This document shows, in pieces, positions 7,147 through 15,057 of a stretch of 38,269 nucleotides of DNA; the stretch's first letter is position 1, and each line of letters opens with the position of its first letter. Origin of the DNA: Dechloromonas sp. (GTDB lineage: Bacteria > Pseudomonadota > Gammaproteobacteria > Burkholderiales > Rhodocyclaceae); assembly GCA_016790815.1 (NCBI GenBank), contig JAEUOG010000061.1:1-38269 (forward strand). Direction: 5' to 3'. The notes under the pieces are model-generated. The model was not told the origin of the DNA. It did no database searches and saw nothing but the letters and a program-made list of their open reading frames with translations. The position numbers were made by a program, and so were the translations under genes.

Positions 7147-9417
7147 TCAGAACTTCACGTTGAGTCCGGCGTAGAACGAGCGGCCCATGCCGGGGACGGC
7201 GGTACCCCACGGTGCAGAGCTGGTGCCGCCGGTGGTCATCGTCGTGCCCTGGCCGTTATAGGCGCCGCCGAGCGGGAGGGAATAGAACTTGTCGAACAGA
7301 TTCTCGACACCGAAATCGACGCGAACCTGCTTCCAGGAATAGCTGGCGCGCAGATTGAACAGGCTGTAGCCCGGCGTCTGGATCTCGTTGCGGACGTCGG
7401 ATACCTTGTCCTTGGCCAGCGCCGTGACAAACTCGACGGCGTTGTTCCAGCCGCCCATTTTTTGCGTCAGAACCAGCTTGGCGTTGAGCGGCATGATGTT
7501 GTAGAGGTCGTCGCCGGTGTCGCGGTTTTCGCCATTCGTGTAGTTCAGCAAGCCTTTCAGGCCAAACTCGCCGAAGCCGGTGCTGGCCAGCGGCATGTAT
7601 CCGGACAGATCGAGGCCATAGAGGCGGGCCGACTGGTTGGCCAGCTGGAGGTAGACGAACTTGTTGCCACCGCTCAGGTTGGCAGCAGAGCAAGCGCCGC
7701 CCAGACTGGTCGGGCAGCGCACGGCGTCGATGTAATCGGTTACATGGGTGTAGAACGGCGTTGCCTTGACTTCCCAGCTGCGGTCGGCGGCATGCCAGTC
7801 GAAGGTGGCAGACAGCGTGTGCGCCTTTTCCGGCTTGAGGTCGACGTTGCCAATGTAGCCGTTGCCGTCGCCAACCCAGTTGATCATCAGCATTTCCATG
7901 CCGCGGCTGAACCAGCTGTAGCGCTCGTAGAGGCTGGGCGAGCGTACCTTGCGGGCAAAGCCGAATTCGATGTCGCTGGTGCTGCTCGCGGTGTAGCGGG
8001 CCAGCGCGGTGACGTCGAGGTTGTTGTCGGCGCGTTCGCGATCCTTGTTGTTGAAGGCAGGGACCAGCGTGGTCGCCGGGGCTACGGTGTTGTCGTAGGC
8101 GCTGACCGGGCCGGTGTCGGATTCAACCCGCTCGTAGCGGGCGCCGAGCAAGGTCGTCAGCTGCGGTGTCAGGCGGGATTCCCATTCGGCAAAGACGCCA
8201 GCCCGGTTGCGCTGGCCATCGTTGACGTTCACGAAAGTGTTTGGCCACATCATGGCGCCGGAGGGTGTCCACCAGTCGTTCAGCGTGTAGCTTTGGTAGA
8301 GGGCGCCGACACGCAGCAGGTCGTTGGTGCTCAGGTCGATGTCGGCCTTCAGATTGACACCGGTGGTCTTGCTGGTCGTGTACATCGGCATGCCGGCGGC
8401 GCAGGTGCCGCCGATAGTCGGACAGGGGGTGCCATTGATGGCGGTCGGGCCACCCGAGGCGGAGCCGTACCAGAAGCGCTTGTCGGCGCCGAAGTCCATG
8501 AAGTGATCGACTTCTTCGTAGTAGGCGCGCGCTTCGAGCATGCCCCAGTCGTATTGGCCGAGATAGCGCAGGTTCACACGCTTCTGCTCGTTGCCCAGCA
8601 TGTCCATGCGCTGGTTCGGGTAGAGCTGTTTGGGAACGTCCTGGTAGCCGAACTTGGCTTCGAACAAGTGGTTGCCGCCGCGCAGGGCGAAGCCGAGGGT
8701 GTGCGTTTGCGATTCGTAGGCGGTCGAGCCGACTTCGTCGAGGGCCAGCGTGTGGCCGATACGGCCGGTTGCGGTGCTCGTCTTGAAATTGCCGCCGGCC
8801 TTGTAGTTGTCGGCCTGGGAATAGGCGCCGGTGTAGCTGACGCTGAAGTTTTCGGTGGCGACCGTGGCGCCGATATTGCCGCCCAGCGCGTTGTTGTTGC
8901 TGCGGAAGAAGGTGCCAATCTCGCCCTTGGTCAGCAGGCCCTGGCCGGGGGCGGCGAATTCCGGCGCCCTGGTTTCGGCCACGATGCTGCCGCCGATGCT
9001 GTCGCCACCGACGCTGACCGGGGTGATGCCGGCGTAAACCTTGATCTTGCTGACCGCGTTCGGGTCGAGATAGGCAAGCGGCGGGTTCATGTGGTTGGGG
9101 CAGGTAGCGATGAAATCCATGCCGTCGACGGTGATGCGCAGGCGGTCATCGGCCAGGCCGTGGATGGACGGCAGGCTGGAGACCCCGCCGGCACCGTACA
9201 GGCTGACGCCGGGAACATCCTGCAGCAGGGCTGCGGTATCGCGGGTCACGGCGTGCTTGGCGGCGATCTCGGCTTGCCCTACCTGGCGCGGCTTGCTGGC
9301 TTCGGGAATCCGGCCGGCGTTGACCACAACTTCGTTCAACGTGCTCTGCGCGAAGGCTGCAGGTGATGAAAAGACGACAGCCAGCGCGGCGGCCAGCGGG
9401 TGGATGCGGTACCCCAT
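7147..9417 (-). CDS. oprC: TonB-dependent copper receptor, OprC/NosA-like
   Basis: A 756-residue outer-membrane TonB-dependent receptor. It has a signal peptide (residues 1-23, ending AAFA), a plug with LLQDVPGVSLYGAGGVSSLPSIHGLADDRL, and a C-terminal barrel ending FYAGLNVKF. The plug contains CPNHMNPPLAYLDPN, the hallmark of the OprC/NosA group. Cys106 and Met110 form the CxxxM half of the copper site described for Pseudomonas OprC, and HFM (His305, Met307) in the barrel forms the HxM half. Extra cysteine pairs lie in two predicted barrel loops (PCPTIGGTC, RCPTSLGGAC). A GGGAGAG ribosome site precedes the ATG. NosA proteins supply copper for nitrous-oxide reductase in denitrifiers; whether that applies here is inference. 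Followed by a hairpin and a Crp/Fnr regulator. Confidence 0.9.
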   Translation of the reverse strand: MGYRIHPLAAALAVVFSSPAAFAQSTLNEVVVNAGRIPEASKPRQVGQAEIAAKHAVTRDTAALLQDVPGVSLYGAGGVSSLPSIHGLADDRLRITVDGMDFIATCPNHMNPPLAYLDPNAVSKIKVYAGITPVSVGGDSIGGSIVAETRAPEFAAPGQGLLTKGEIGTFFRSNNNALGGNIGATVATENFSVSYTGAYSQADNYKAGGNFKTSTATGRIGHTLALDEVGSTAYESQTHTLGFALRGGNHLFEAKFGYQDVPKQLYPNQRMDMLGNEQKRVNLRYLGQYDWGMLEARAYYEEVDHFMDFGADKRFWYGSASGGPTAINGTPCPTIGGTCAAGMPMYTTSKTTGVNLKADIDLSTNDLLRVGALYQSYTLNDWWTPSGAMMWPNTFVNVNDGQRNRAGVFAEWESRLTPQLTTLLGARYERVESDTGPVSAYDNTVAPATTLVPAFNNKDRERADNNLDVTALARYTASSTSDIEFGFARKVRSPSLYERYSWFSRGMEMLMINWVGDGNGYIGNVDLKPEKAHTLSATFDWHAADRSWEVKATPFYTHVTDYIDAVRCPTSLGGACSAANLSGGNKFVYLQLANQSARLYGLDLSGYMPLASTGFGEFGLKGLLNYTNGENRDTGDDLYNIMPLNAKLVLTQKMGGWNNAVEFVTALAKDKVSDVRNEIQTPGYSLFNLRASYSWKQVRVDFGVENLFDKFYSLPLGGAYNGQGTTMTTGGTSSAPWGTAVPGMGRSFYAGLNVKF

Positions 9418-9578
9418 GAAACTCTCCCTGAATTATTAGCTTATTAACGCGCGCTTATTGTCCGGGAGTCGAAGCTCGGCGGGAATGCGACATATTGCCG
9501 CACTCTAAATATGCCTAATTCCAAACGATGTGGTTTAAGCACATGATTCGACGGTTGTTTTTGGCTTGAGGCCTGTTC

Positions 9579-9953
9579 ATGCCAGCATTGTCGATTCGGT
9601 TTCTGTTTGCTGTGTGGCTGGTACTGGCCGGTTTTCTCGCCATGGCCGGCATAGGGAACGAATACTTGCGTGTTGCGGCCAGGGCACACCGTGGTGGCGA
9701 AACCGGAGAGCCGGTGGCGATCTGGAAAGCCTGGGCGGTCAAGGGCAATATCGATGCTGCCTACAACCTGGCGGTCATTCAACAATACGGCGACGGCGTG
9801 CCGCTCGATTACACGGCAGCCATGTACTGGTATCGCCAGCCTGCCGAGCACGGCGACAAGGTGTCGCAGTATCAGACCGGTCTGATGTATCACGGCCAGG
9901 GTGTGGTCGCCGACGACGCCCTGGCCCAGCGTTGGTTCGCGATGCATCGCTAG
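9579..9953 (+). CDS. Sel1-repeat (TPR-like) membrane-anchored or secreted protein
   Basis: A 124-residue protein. Residues 1-26 form a hydrophobic signal or anchor (LFAVWLVLAGFLAMAG). Sel1-like repeats follow, recognisable by GNIDAAYNLAVIQQYGDGVPLDYTAAMYWYRQPAEHGDKVSQYQTGLMYHGQGVVADDALAQRWF. Sel1 repeats are protein-interaction solenoids; no enzymatic function is implied. It is divergent from the copper receptor, with 161 bases between. The product ends abruptly after the third repeat helix. Beyond the TAG, coding-like sequence continues in two frames up to 10162 (same frame LLLHAHEPKQVA, then shifted LAQQALALIEERD), suggesting the gene once extended further. Confidence 0.7.
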   Translation: MPALSIRFLFAVWLVLAGFLAMAGIGNEYLRVAARAHRGGETGEPVAIWKAWAVKGNIDAAYNLAVIQQYGDGVPLDYTAAMYWYRQPAEHGDKVSQYQTGLMYHGQGVVADDALAQRWFAMHR

Positions 9954-10162
9954 CACCTCCTGCTCCATGCGCACGAGCCGAAACAGGTCGCCTGGCGCAG
10001 CAGGCGCTGGCCCTGATCGAAGAGCGCGACTGCCGCGGACGGCTGGTGGCTTTCTGCGCCAGTTCAACGCAGGTGTTGGCGGGACTCAAGCGTCGGGCCG
10101 GGATGGCCGGTGAACGCCCGAGGGAAACCGCTGCGCTGGCGTCGGCGATGATGATCCGCTGA
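9954..10162 (+). pseudogene. Possible decayed 3' extension of the Sel1 gene
   Basis: After the Sel1 stop codon the same frame reads LLLHAHEPKQVA. From about 9990 a second frame reads RLAQQALALIEERDCRGRL and onward to a TGA at 10160-10162, with helical, GC3-rich codons. The two pieces read as a plausible C-terminal helix region broken by one stop and one frameshift. This is inference from codon pattern; no homologue was compared. A hairpin immediately follows, as expected for the original 3' end. Confidence 0.3.
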
Positions 10163-10190
10163 GCCGGGTTCGCCCGGCATTTCAATTTTG
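10163..10190 (+). terminator. Intrinsic terminator
   Basis: GCCGGG (10163-10168), a TTCG loop and CCCGGC (10173-10178) form a stable hairpin, followed by ATTTCAATTTTG as a T-rich tract. It would end plus-strand transcription from the Sel1 region. The T-tract is also the start of a 36-bp element copy. Confidence 0.65.
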
Positions 10191-10214
10191 ACCGTTTTTT
10201 CCGGTTGACCGTGG
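10179..10214 (+). repeat. 36-bp element, copy B
   Basis: Plus-strand copy with 32 of 36 positions matching the consensus, no gaps. It begins ATTTCAATTTTGACCG and ends TTTTTTCCGGTTGACCGTGG. It starts at the first base after a GC hairpin and lies between the convergent ends of the Sel1 region and ptsI. Confidence 0.75.
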
Positions 10215-10248
10215 GATTGGCTCCTGGGCCACTCCCCGACGGCGCGCT

Positions 10249-12006
10249 TTAGCTGGCTGTGGAGACGCCGTTCAGCTTGTCGAGTGCTTCGCGCAGCTTG
10301 CCGGGTTCATCGAGGCGAAGCATCTTGCGGACGTTGGGGGCGATTTCATTCACGTCGGACTTCAGCACGCGATTCTTGACCTTCAGAATCTGCGACGGGT
10401 GCATCGAGAAAATGCGCAGGCCCATGCCAAGCAGCAGACGGGTCAGTTCTGGGTCGCCAGCCATTTCACCGCAGACTGAAACGGGAATGTCAGCTTTTTC
10501 TGCCATCGATAATGTGTGGGCAAGCAGCATCAGCACGGCCGGGTGCAGCGGGTCATAGAGGGCTGCGACCTGTTCGTCGGAGCGGTCGATGGCCAGCGTG
10601 TATTGAATGAGGTCATTGGTGCCGATCGACAGAAAATCGAGGCGGCGCAGGAAAATACCGATGGCCAGCGCGGCGGCCGGTATCTCGATCATGCCGCCGA
10701 CCTGGATGTTTTCGTCGAATGCCACTTTCTCGCCGCGCAGGCTGGACTTTGCCTGCTCGAGTGCGGCGAGCGTCTGGTCAATTTCGTGGGCGTGGGCCAG
10801 CATCGGGATGAGGAGCTTGATCGGGCCATGCCTGGAAGCACGCAGGATGGCCCGCAATTGCGTCTGGAACATGCGCGGCTCGGACAGCGAGAGGCGGATG
10901 GCGCGGCGGCCAAGTGCCGGGTTGGTCTGCACGCGGTCGTTGGCGCTGTTGTTGGGACGAATGTCCTTGTCGTTTCCGAGGTCGAAGGTGCGAATGGTCA
11001 CGGGTCGGCCCCCCATGCCTTTGACCACTTTCTTGTAGGCTTCGTATTGCTCGCGCTCGTCCGGCATGTCGCCGCGGTCGAGAAACAGAAACTCGGTGCG
11101 GAACAGGCCTATGCCCTCCGCGCCGGCGTCGAGCGCGACCGAAACGTCGTTGGGCAACTCGATGTTGGCGAACAATTGCACGGGAACGCCGTCGATGGTT
11201 TCCGATTTGGCCGTCTTGAGGCGTTTGAGCTTGGTTTTCTCGAGCTCGATCTGTTCCTTGCGGATCAGGTATTCATCAAGAACGCGTTGGTCTGGATTGA
11301 CGATCACGACGCCGCGAAGGCCATCGACGATCAGCTGTTCGCCATCGCGGATCAGTCCGCGCGCATTGGCCAGGCCGAGCACGGCGGGAATCGCCATGCT
11401 TCGGGCGAGGATGGCCGTGTGCGACGTGGCGCCGCCAACATCGGTGATGAAGGCAGAGAAACGCTGATCCTTGAAGGCAATCGTATCGGCCGGCGAGAGG
11501 TCGTGGGCAACCACGATCAGCGCCTCCTCCTTGGAGCTCTTGGATGCCTTCAGCCCGGCGCGGCGCGGGTGGCCAAGCAACTCCTTGACGACGCGCTCGA
11601 CCACCTGGACGACATCGAACTTGCGTTCGCGCAGGTATGGGTCGTCGAATTGCTCGAACTGTTCGACCAGATGTTCCATCTGCTGAACCAGCGCCCATTC
11701 GGCATTGCAGCGGCGCTCGCGAATGATTTCTCGTGGTTTTTCCGCCAGCTCCGGGTCTTCGAGGAACATGGTGTGGATGTCAATGAAGGCATTGAGCTCG
11801 GCAGGGGCGTGCTCGGTGTTCTCCTTCATCTGGATCAGCTCTTCCTTGACCGCCTTGATGGCGGTGTCGAAGCGCTCGATCTCCTTGTCCAGCAAGCGCG
11901 GTGCCAGCGTCAGGTGGGACACCTCGAGCGTGGCATGCGACATGAGCATGGCACGCCCGATGGCGATTCCACCGGAGACGCCTAGACCGTGCAGTGTAAA
12001 GCTCAT
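10249..12006 (-). CDS. ptsI: Phosphoenolpyruvate-protein phosphotransferase (PTS Enzyme I)
   Basis: Enzyme I takes phosphate from phosphoenolpyruvate and passes it to HPr. The 585-residue protein has full family length. The N-terminal phosphohistidine domain contains GGATSHTAILARS with active His196. The C-terminal PEP-binding barrel shows LFRTEFLFLDR, the RTFDLGNDK motif, a GTNDLIQYTLAIDR segment and the catalytic-Cys region VSVCGEMAGD. It is the last gene of EIIA-ptsH-ptsI on the minus strand, starting 86 bases after ptsH. No EIIB or EIIC gene is nearby, so the chain probably serves regulation rather than sugar uptake, as known for other betaproteobacteria. Confidence 0.97.
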   Translation of the reverse strand: MSFTLHGLGVSGGIAIGRAMLMSHATLEVSHLTLAPRLLDKEIERFDTAIKAVKEELIQMKENTEHAPAELNAFIDIHTMFLEDPELAEKPREIIRERRCNAEWALVQQMEHLVEQFEQFDDPYLRERKFDVVQVVERVVKELLGHPRRAGLKASKSSKEEALIVVAHDLSPADTIAFKDQRFSAFITDVGGATSHTAILARSMAIPAVLGLANARGLIRDGEQLIVDGLRGVVIVNPDQRVLDEYLIRKEQIELEKTKLKRLKTAKSETIDGVPVQLFANIELPNDVSVALDAGAEGIGLFRTEFLFLDRGDMPDEREQYEAYKKVVKGMGGRPVTIRTFDLGNDKDIRPNNSANDRVQTNPALGRRAIRLSLSEPRMFQTQLRAILRASRHGPIKLLIPMLAHAHEIDQTLAALEQAKSSLRGEKVAFDENIQVGGMIEIPAAALAIGIFLRRLDFLSIGTNDLIQYTLAIDRSDEQVAALYDPLHPAVLMLLAHTLSMAEKADIPVSVCGEMAGDPELTRLLLGMGLRIFSMHPSQILKVKNRVLKSDVNEIAPNVRKMLRLDEPGKLREALDKLNGVSTAS

Positions 12007-12092
12007 GGGCCGACCTTTCGCCGGCTCTGGCCAGACAGAGGCGACGCGCCCTCGCGGGGCTGCGCACGCGGCGAGCGTGGCAGTCGAATCAT

Positions 12093-12362
12093 TTATTCTC
12101 CCTCGCCAAAGTAGTCGCCGATCAGTGCGAGCAGCGCTTCCATGGCTTCTGCTTCATCACTGCCGTCGGTTTCGATCGTTACCTTCGACCCCTTGCCGGC
12201 GGCCAGCATCATGACGCCCATGATGCTCTTGGCGTTGATGCGGCGGGTTCCCTTGCTCATCCATACCTCGCATTTGTGCTTGCCGGCCAGCTGCGTCAGC
12301 TTGGCGGAGGCGCGAGCATGGAGGCCAAGCTTGTTGATGATTTCGGTTTCGGTAGTGAGCAT
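12093..12362 (-). CDS. ptsH: Phosphocarrier protein HPr
   Basis: HPr shuttles phosphate between Enzyme I and EIIA proteins. The 89-residue protein carries His15 in NKLGLHARASAKL, the phosphorylation site, and Ser46 in NAKSIMGVMML. Ser46 is the position that HPr kinase modifies in organisms having hprK, so dual control is possible. It starts six bases after the EIIA stop and lies upstream of ptsI. Length and motifs are normal. Confidence 0.97.
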   Translation of the reverse strand: MLTTETEIINKLGLHARASAKLTQLAGKHKCEVWMSKGTRRINAKSIMGVMMLAAGKGSKVTIETDGSDEAEAMEALLALIGDYFGEGE

Positions 12363-12368
12363 AGTTGT

Positions 12369-12758
12369 TCAATGATCCAGCATGTTGAGAATGCCGTCAC
12401 GGCCGCCATCGCGAGCACGAACGAGCAAGGTTGCCATGTCCCTGTCGCGATAGGTCAGCGCGCGCAACAACATGGGCATATTGACGCCGGCCAGGCCTTC
12501 GACGCGGCCACGTTCAAGCAACTTTAGCGCAAGGTTGGCCGGAGATGCGCCAAAAACATCGGTCAGGATCAGCGCACCGTCACCCTTGTCGACCAACGCA
12601 AGCATTTCGCGCGCAATCGGCAGCATGTCAAGAGGATCATCCTGCGAGGTCAGGCCGAGTTGCATCACTTGCAGCGGACGCTTGTTCAGCATATGGCTGA
12701 CGTTCTGAATGAGCGCCTCGCCGTAGCTGCCGTGGGTGATGAGAAGAATGCCGATCAT
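12369..12758 (-). CDS. PTS EIIA component, mannose (EIIA-Man) family
   Basis: A stand-alone 129-residue EIIA of the mannose class. His9 in GILLITHGSYG is the expected phosphate acceptor, and ILTDVFGASPANLAL is the conserved core. In proteobacteria lacking mannose permeases such proteins (called PtsL, PtsM or EIIA-Man) act as regulators. It is the first gene of EIIA-ptsH-ptsI, 25 bases downstream of an exporter gene on the same strand. No EIIB or EIIC domain is attached or adjacent. Confidence 0.93.
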   Translation of the reverse strand: MIGILLITHGSYGEALIQNVSHMLNKRPLQVMQLGLTSQDDPLDMLPIAREMLALVDKGDGALILTDVFGASPANLALKLLERGRVEGLAGVNMPMLLRALTYRDRDMATLLVRARDGGRDGILNMLDH

Positions 12759-12783
12759 GCACGGGATTCTAACCCGAAGCCTT

Positions 12784-13671
12784 TTACCTGCGGCTGACGA
12801 TCAATATGCCGAATACCACCAGCGCCGCGCCGGCCATCTGCGCCAGCGAAATCGCTTCGTCAAGCAGCCACCAGCCGAAGGCGATGGTCAGGATCGGCCC
12901 GATCATGCCGAACAGGGCAGCCTGCCCGGCCCCAATTCGGCGAATCGCAGCCGACTGGGCGAAGACTGGCACGATGGTGGCGAAGAGAGCCATGGCAAGC
13001 CCCCAGCCGTAGACCGGCAGTGGCTGGATGAAAGCAGTGATCGGGTGCGACACCGCGAAGTGGAGCAGTGTTACACCGCTTGATACGAGCATGGCCAACG
13101 CCGAAAAACGCATGGGGCCAAGGCGGGCGATCATTGGCCCGCTGCCCGACAGATAGAGTGCATACGACACGCTGGAGCCGAAGACCAAAGCGCCGCCAAT
13201 CCACACATTGTGCGCGTCGCCGAGGCCAAGGTCGTGCACGAAAGCGAAGCCGATGCCCAGGTAGCACAGCACCACGGCGACCAACTCGCGCCGGGTGAAG
13301 GCTTTGCCCTGAAAGAGAACGCCGATCAGGATCGTCAGTGTCGGGTAGGTGAACAGGATCAGGCGTTCCAGCCCGGCCGTAATGTACTCGAGGCCCCAGA
13401 AGTCGAGAATGCTCGCGCCGTAATAGCCAAGGCACCCCAGCGCGACCAGCTTGAGCCAGTCGTCGCGGGTCAGGCCGGCGCCGGCACGCTGTCCGACAAG
13501 CCCGACCCACAGGAAAACCGGCAGCGCGAAACCCATGCGCAACGCAAGCAGCGTAATGGCATCGACGCCATACGGGTAAGCCAGCTTGACGAAGATCGCC
13601 TTCAGCGAAAACCCGAGCGCCGCGACAAGGGCAAGAGTAGCGCCATAAGCGTTCGATTTATCCAAAACCAT
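12784..13671 (-). CDS. EamA/DMT-family exporter
   Basis: A drug/metabolite-transporter family protein of about 295 residues with ten hydrophobic segments in two EamA halves (first half ending near YITAGLERLILFTYPTLTILIGVLF; second half ending GAALVVFGILIVSRR). I start it at the ATG at 13671; a TTG at 13692 would add seven residues. It may share a transcript with EIIA-ptsH-ptsI, since its stop lies 25 bases from the EIIA start. A LysR regulator is divergent from a common short intergenic region, the classic arrangement of an efflux gene and its regulator. The substrate is unknown. Confidence 0.88.
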   Translation of the reverse strand: MVLDKSNAYGATLALVAALGFSLKAIFVKLAYPYGVDAITLLALRMGFALPVFLWVGLVGQRAGAGLTRDDWLKLVALGCLGYYGASILDFWGLEYITAGLERLILFTYPTLTILIGVLFQGKAFTRRELVAVVLCYLGIGFAFVHDLGLGDAHNVWIGGALVFGSSVSYALYLSGSGPMIARLGPMRFSALAMLVSSGVTLLHFAVSHPITAFIQPLPVYGWGLAMALFATIVPVFAQSAAIRRIGAGQAALFGMIGPILTIAFGWWLLDEAISLAQMAGAALVVFGILIVSRR

Positions 13672-13754
13672 TTCCTGGTTGGTGTGGGCCAAGTGCCATT
13701 AAAAACGCCATTGGCCGGGTGGGCAATTGGTATTATTCAAACAAAGCATTCGTT

Positions 13755-14684
13755 ATGGACGAATCCATGCGCTACGATTTACCCGATCTGCGGCTGGTTG
13801 CCGCGATAGCCGATACCGGCAGCCTGACTCGTGCGGCCGAACAGGTGCATCTGGCGCCCTCGTCGGCCAGTCACCGCCTGACCCAGCTTGAGGCTGCGCT
13901 CGGAACCCCCCTGTTCGTCCGTCATGCGCGTGGCCTGACGCCAACGCCGGCCGGCGAATCCCTGTTCCGCCACGCTCGGCAGGTTTTTGCCCAGCTCGAA
14001 CAGATGCACGCCGACCTGGCCCCCTACGCCAGCAGCCTGAATAGCCAGGTCACCGTATTCGCTAACACCAACGCCATTAATTGTTTCTTGCCTGAGGATT
14101 TGGGCGATTTCCTGCGTGAACATCCGCAAATTCGCGTCAGCCTCGAAGAGCAGCCCAGCCCGGCGATCATTCAGGCGGTTGCCGCCGGGCAAGTCGACAT
14201 CGGCGTGGTTGCCGCCGATGCAGGGCTGAGCGGCGTCGAAACCCGCCCTTACCGGCAAGACAGGCTGGTGCTGATCCTGCCGCCTGGCCATCCGCTCGCC
14301 GAAAAAAGCGAACTCGCCTTCGCCGACGTGCTGGCCGAACCCTTCGTCTGCCTGCATGCCGGTAGCGCTATCCACACCTTCATGATGAATCACGCCGCTC
14401 GCCTCGGCGGCCGGCTTGATGTCCGCATCCAAGTCCGCAGCTTCAGCGCCGTCTGCCGCATGGTTGCGGGAGGGGTTGGCATCGGTATGGTTCCGCGTTC
14501 AGCTGCGGTCGACTCGGTGAAAACAATAGAAATCAGCGACGCCTGGGCGCCGCGCGATTTGCAGCTATGCGTCCGTTCGCGGTCAACGCTGGGCTCTGCG
14601 GCGGCAGCACTCTTCGACCATCTGGCCCGCAAGGGAGGTGCGGTCTCCGTAGGGGTGACACCTGAAGGGCCAACGGGGCGATAA
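13755..14684 (+). CDS. LysR-family transcriptional regulator
   Basis: A LysR regulator of about 309 residues. The N-terminal winged helix-turn-helix reads LPDLRLVAAIADTGSLTRAAEQVHLAPSSASHRLTQLEAALGTPLF. The effector-binding domain follows, with LREHPQIRVSLEEQ, VAAGQVDIGVVA and GGVGIGMVPRSA. I start at the ATG at 13755; another ATG at 13767 is equally possible, and a GTG-type start at 13719 seems too early. It is divergent from the EamA exporter, with about 80 bases between the chosen starts, so it probably regulates that exporter; the ligand is unknown. Confidence 0.88.
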   Translation: MDESMRYDLPDLRLVAAIADTGSLTRAAEQVHLAPSSASHRLTQLEAALGTPLFVRHARGLTPTPAGESLFRHARQVFAQLEQMHADLAPYASSLNSQVTVFANTNAINCFLPEDLGDFLREHPQIRVSLEEQPSPAIIQAVAAGQVDIGVVAADAGLSGVETRPYRQDRLVLILPPGHPLAEKSELAFADVLAEPFVCLHAGSAIHTFMMNHAARLGGRLDVRIQVRSFSAVCRMVAGGVGIGMVPRSAAVDSVKTIEISDAWAPRDLQLCVRSRSTLGSAAAALFDHLARKGGAVSVGVTPEGPTGR

Positions 14685-14711
14685 GGGGTTGGTGCAGTTC
14701 TTGGCTGTCTT

Positions 14712-14740
14712 GCGGGCATCGCGCTATTCGAGATGCCGCG
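14712..14740 (+). terminator. Possible terminator of LysR gene
   Basis: GGCATC (14715-14720) and GATGCC (14732-14737) form a stem with flanking GC pairs about 30 bases past the LysR stop codon. The following bases are only mildly T-rich, so this is a weak call. Confidence 0.3.
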
Positions 14741-14800
14741 ATTTGGCCTTGTGTGTTATTTGGCTGGCACAAATAAGTCAACTTTAATATTGTACGGTTT

Positions 14801-14829
14801 TGTAAATAGCCAAGTGTTATTTATTTACA
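14801..14829. promoter_or_regulatory. Candidate upstream activator site
   Basis: TGTAAATA (14801-14808) and TATTTACA (14822-14829) are exact reverse complements separated by 13 bases. The centre lies roughly 180 bases upstream of the transcription start expected from the -24/-12 promoter, a normal distance for a sigma-54 enhancer. The binding protein is unknown; a PrsR-type activator is a guess from the PEP-CTERM context. Confidence 0.4.
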
Positions 14830-14966
14830 TTTACTGTTGGTTAATTTTGGCAATATAGATTTGTGATATTTATTTTATAGTTTTATGTCGAATAATTTTA
14901 CATCCAGTAAATTTTTATAATCGAGTTTGGTTTATAACAAACTGATTTTTAGTCATAAAAATAACA

Positions 14967-14982
14967 TGGCATCATATTTGCA
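14967..14982 (+). promoter_or_regulatory. Sigma-54 (-24/-12) promoter
   Basis: TGGCATCATATTTGCA has the invariant GG (14968-14969) and GC (14980-14981) spaced by exactly ten bases, and differs from the common TGGCAC-N5-TTGCA form at one base. The start would be about 14993, giving a leader of about 65 bases before the PEP-CTERM gene. Confidence 0.7.
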
Positions 14983-15057
14983 TAATGGTTGGTATGGCGA
15001 TATTTTCTGATTGCCATATCCACAATCTGTACGCAGTGTTTCGTAAAAGGAAATTAA

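Larger units (their letters stand above)
14745..15057 (+). promoter_or_regulatory. AT-rich control region of the PEP-CTERM gene
   Basis: About 310 bases with no gene and base composition far more AT-rich than the flanks. It contains a perfect 8-bp inverted repeat (14801-14829), a GTTTG/CAAAC inverted repeat (14925-14942), a sigma-54 type promoter (14967-14982) and an AAAGGA ribosome site just before the ATG at 15058. The layout (far upstream palindrome, AT-rich bendable DNA, -24/-12 promoter) is that of an enhancer-dependent promoter. Confidence 0.6.

Noticed and set aside
7090-9366. A 758-codon open frame on the plus strand, opposite the copper receptor
   Set aside because: Its translation is Val/Ala/Gly/Arg-rich with no domain, no signal and no ribosome site. 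It is the usual antisense shadow of a GC-rich gene; the minus-strand receptor has clear motifs.
9444-10067. A 207-codon minus-strand frame opposite the Sel1 gene
   Set aside because: No recognisable domain or signal, while the plus strand has a signal segment and Sel1 repeats.
10516-11985. A 489-codon plus-strand frame opposite ptsI
   Set aside because: Antisense shadow of a gene with intact Enzyme I motifs; the peptide is low in complexity and unlike any family.
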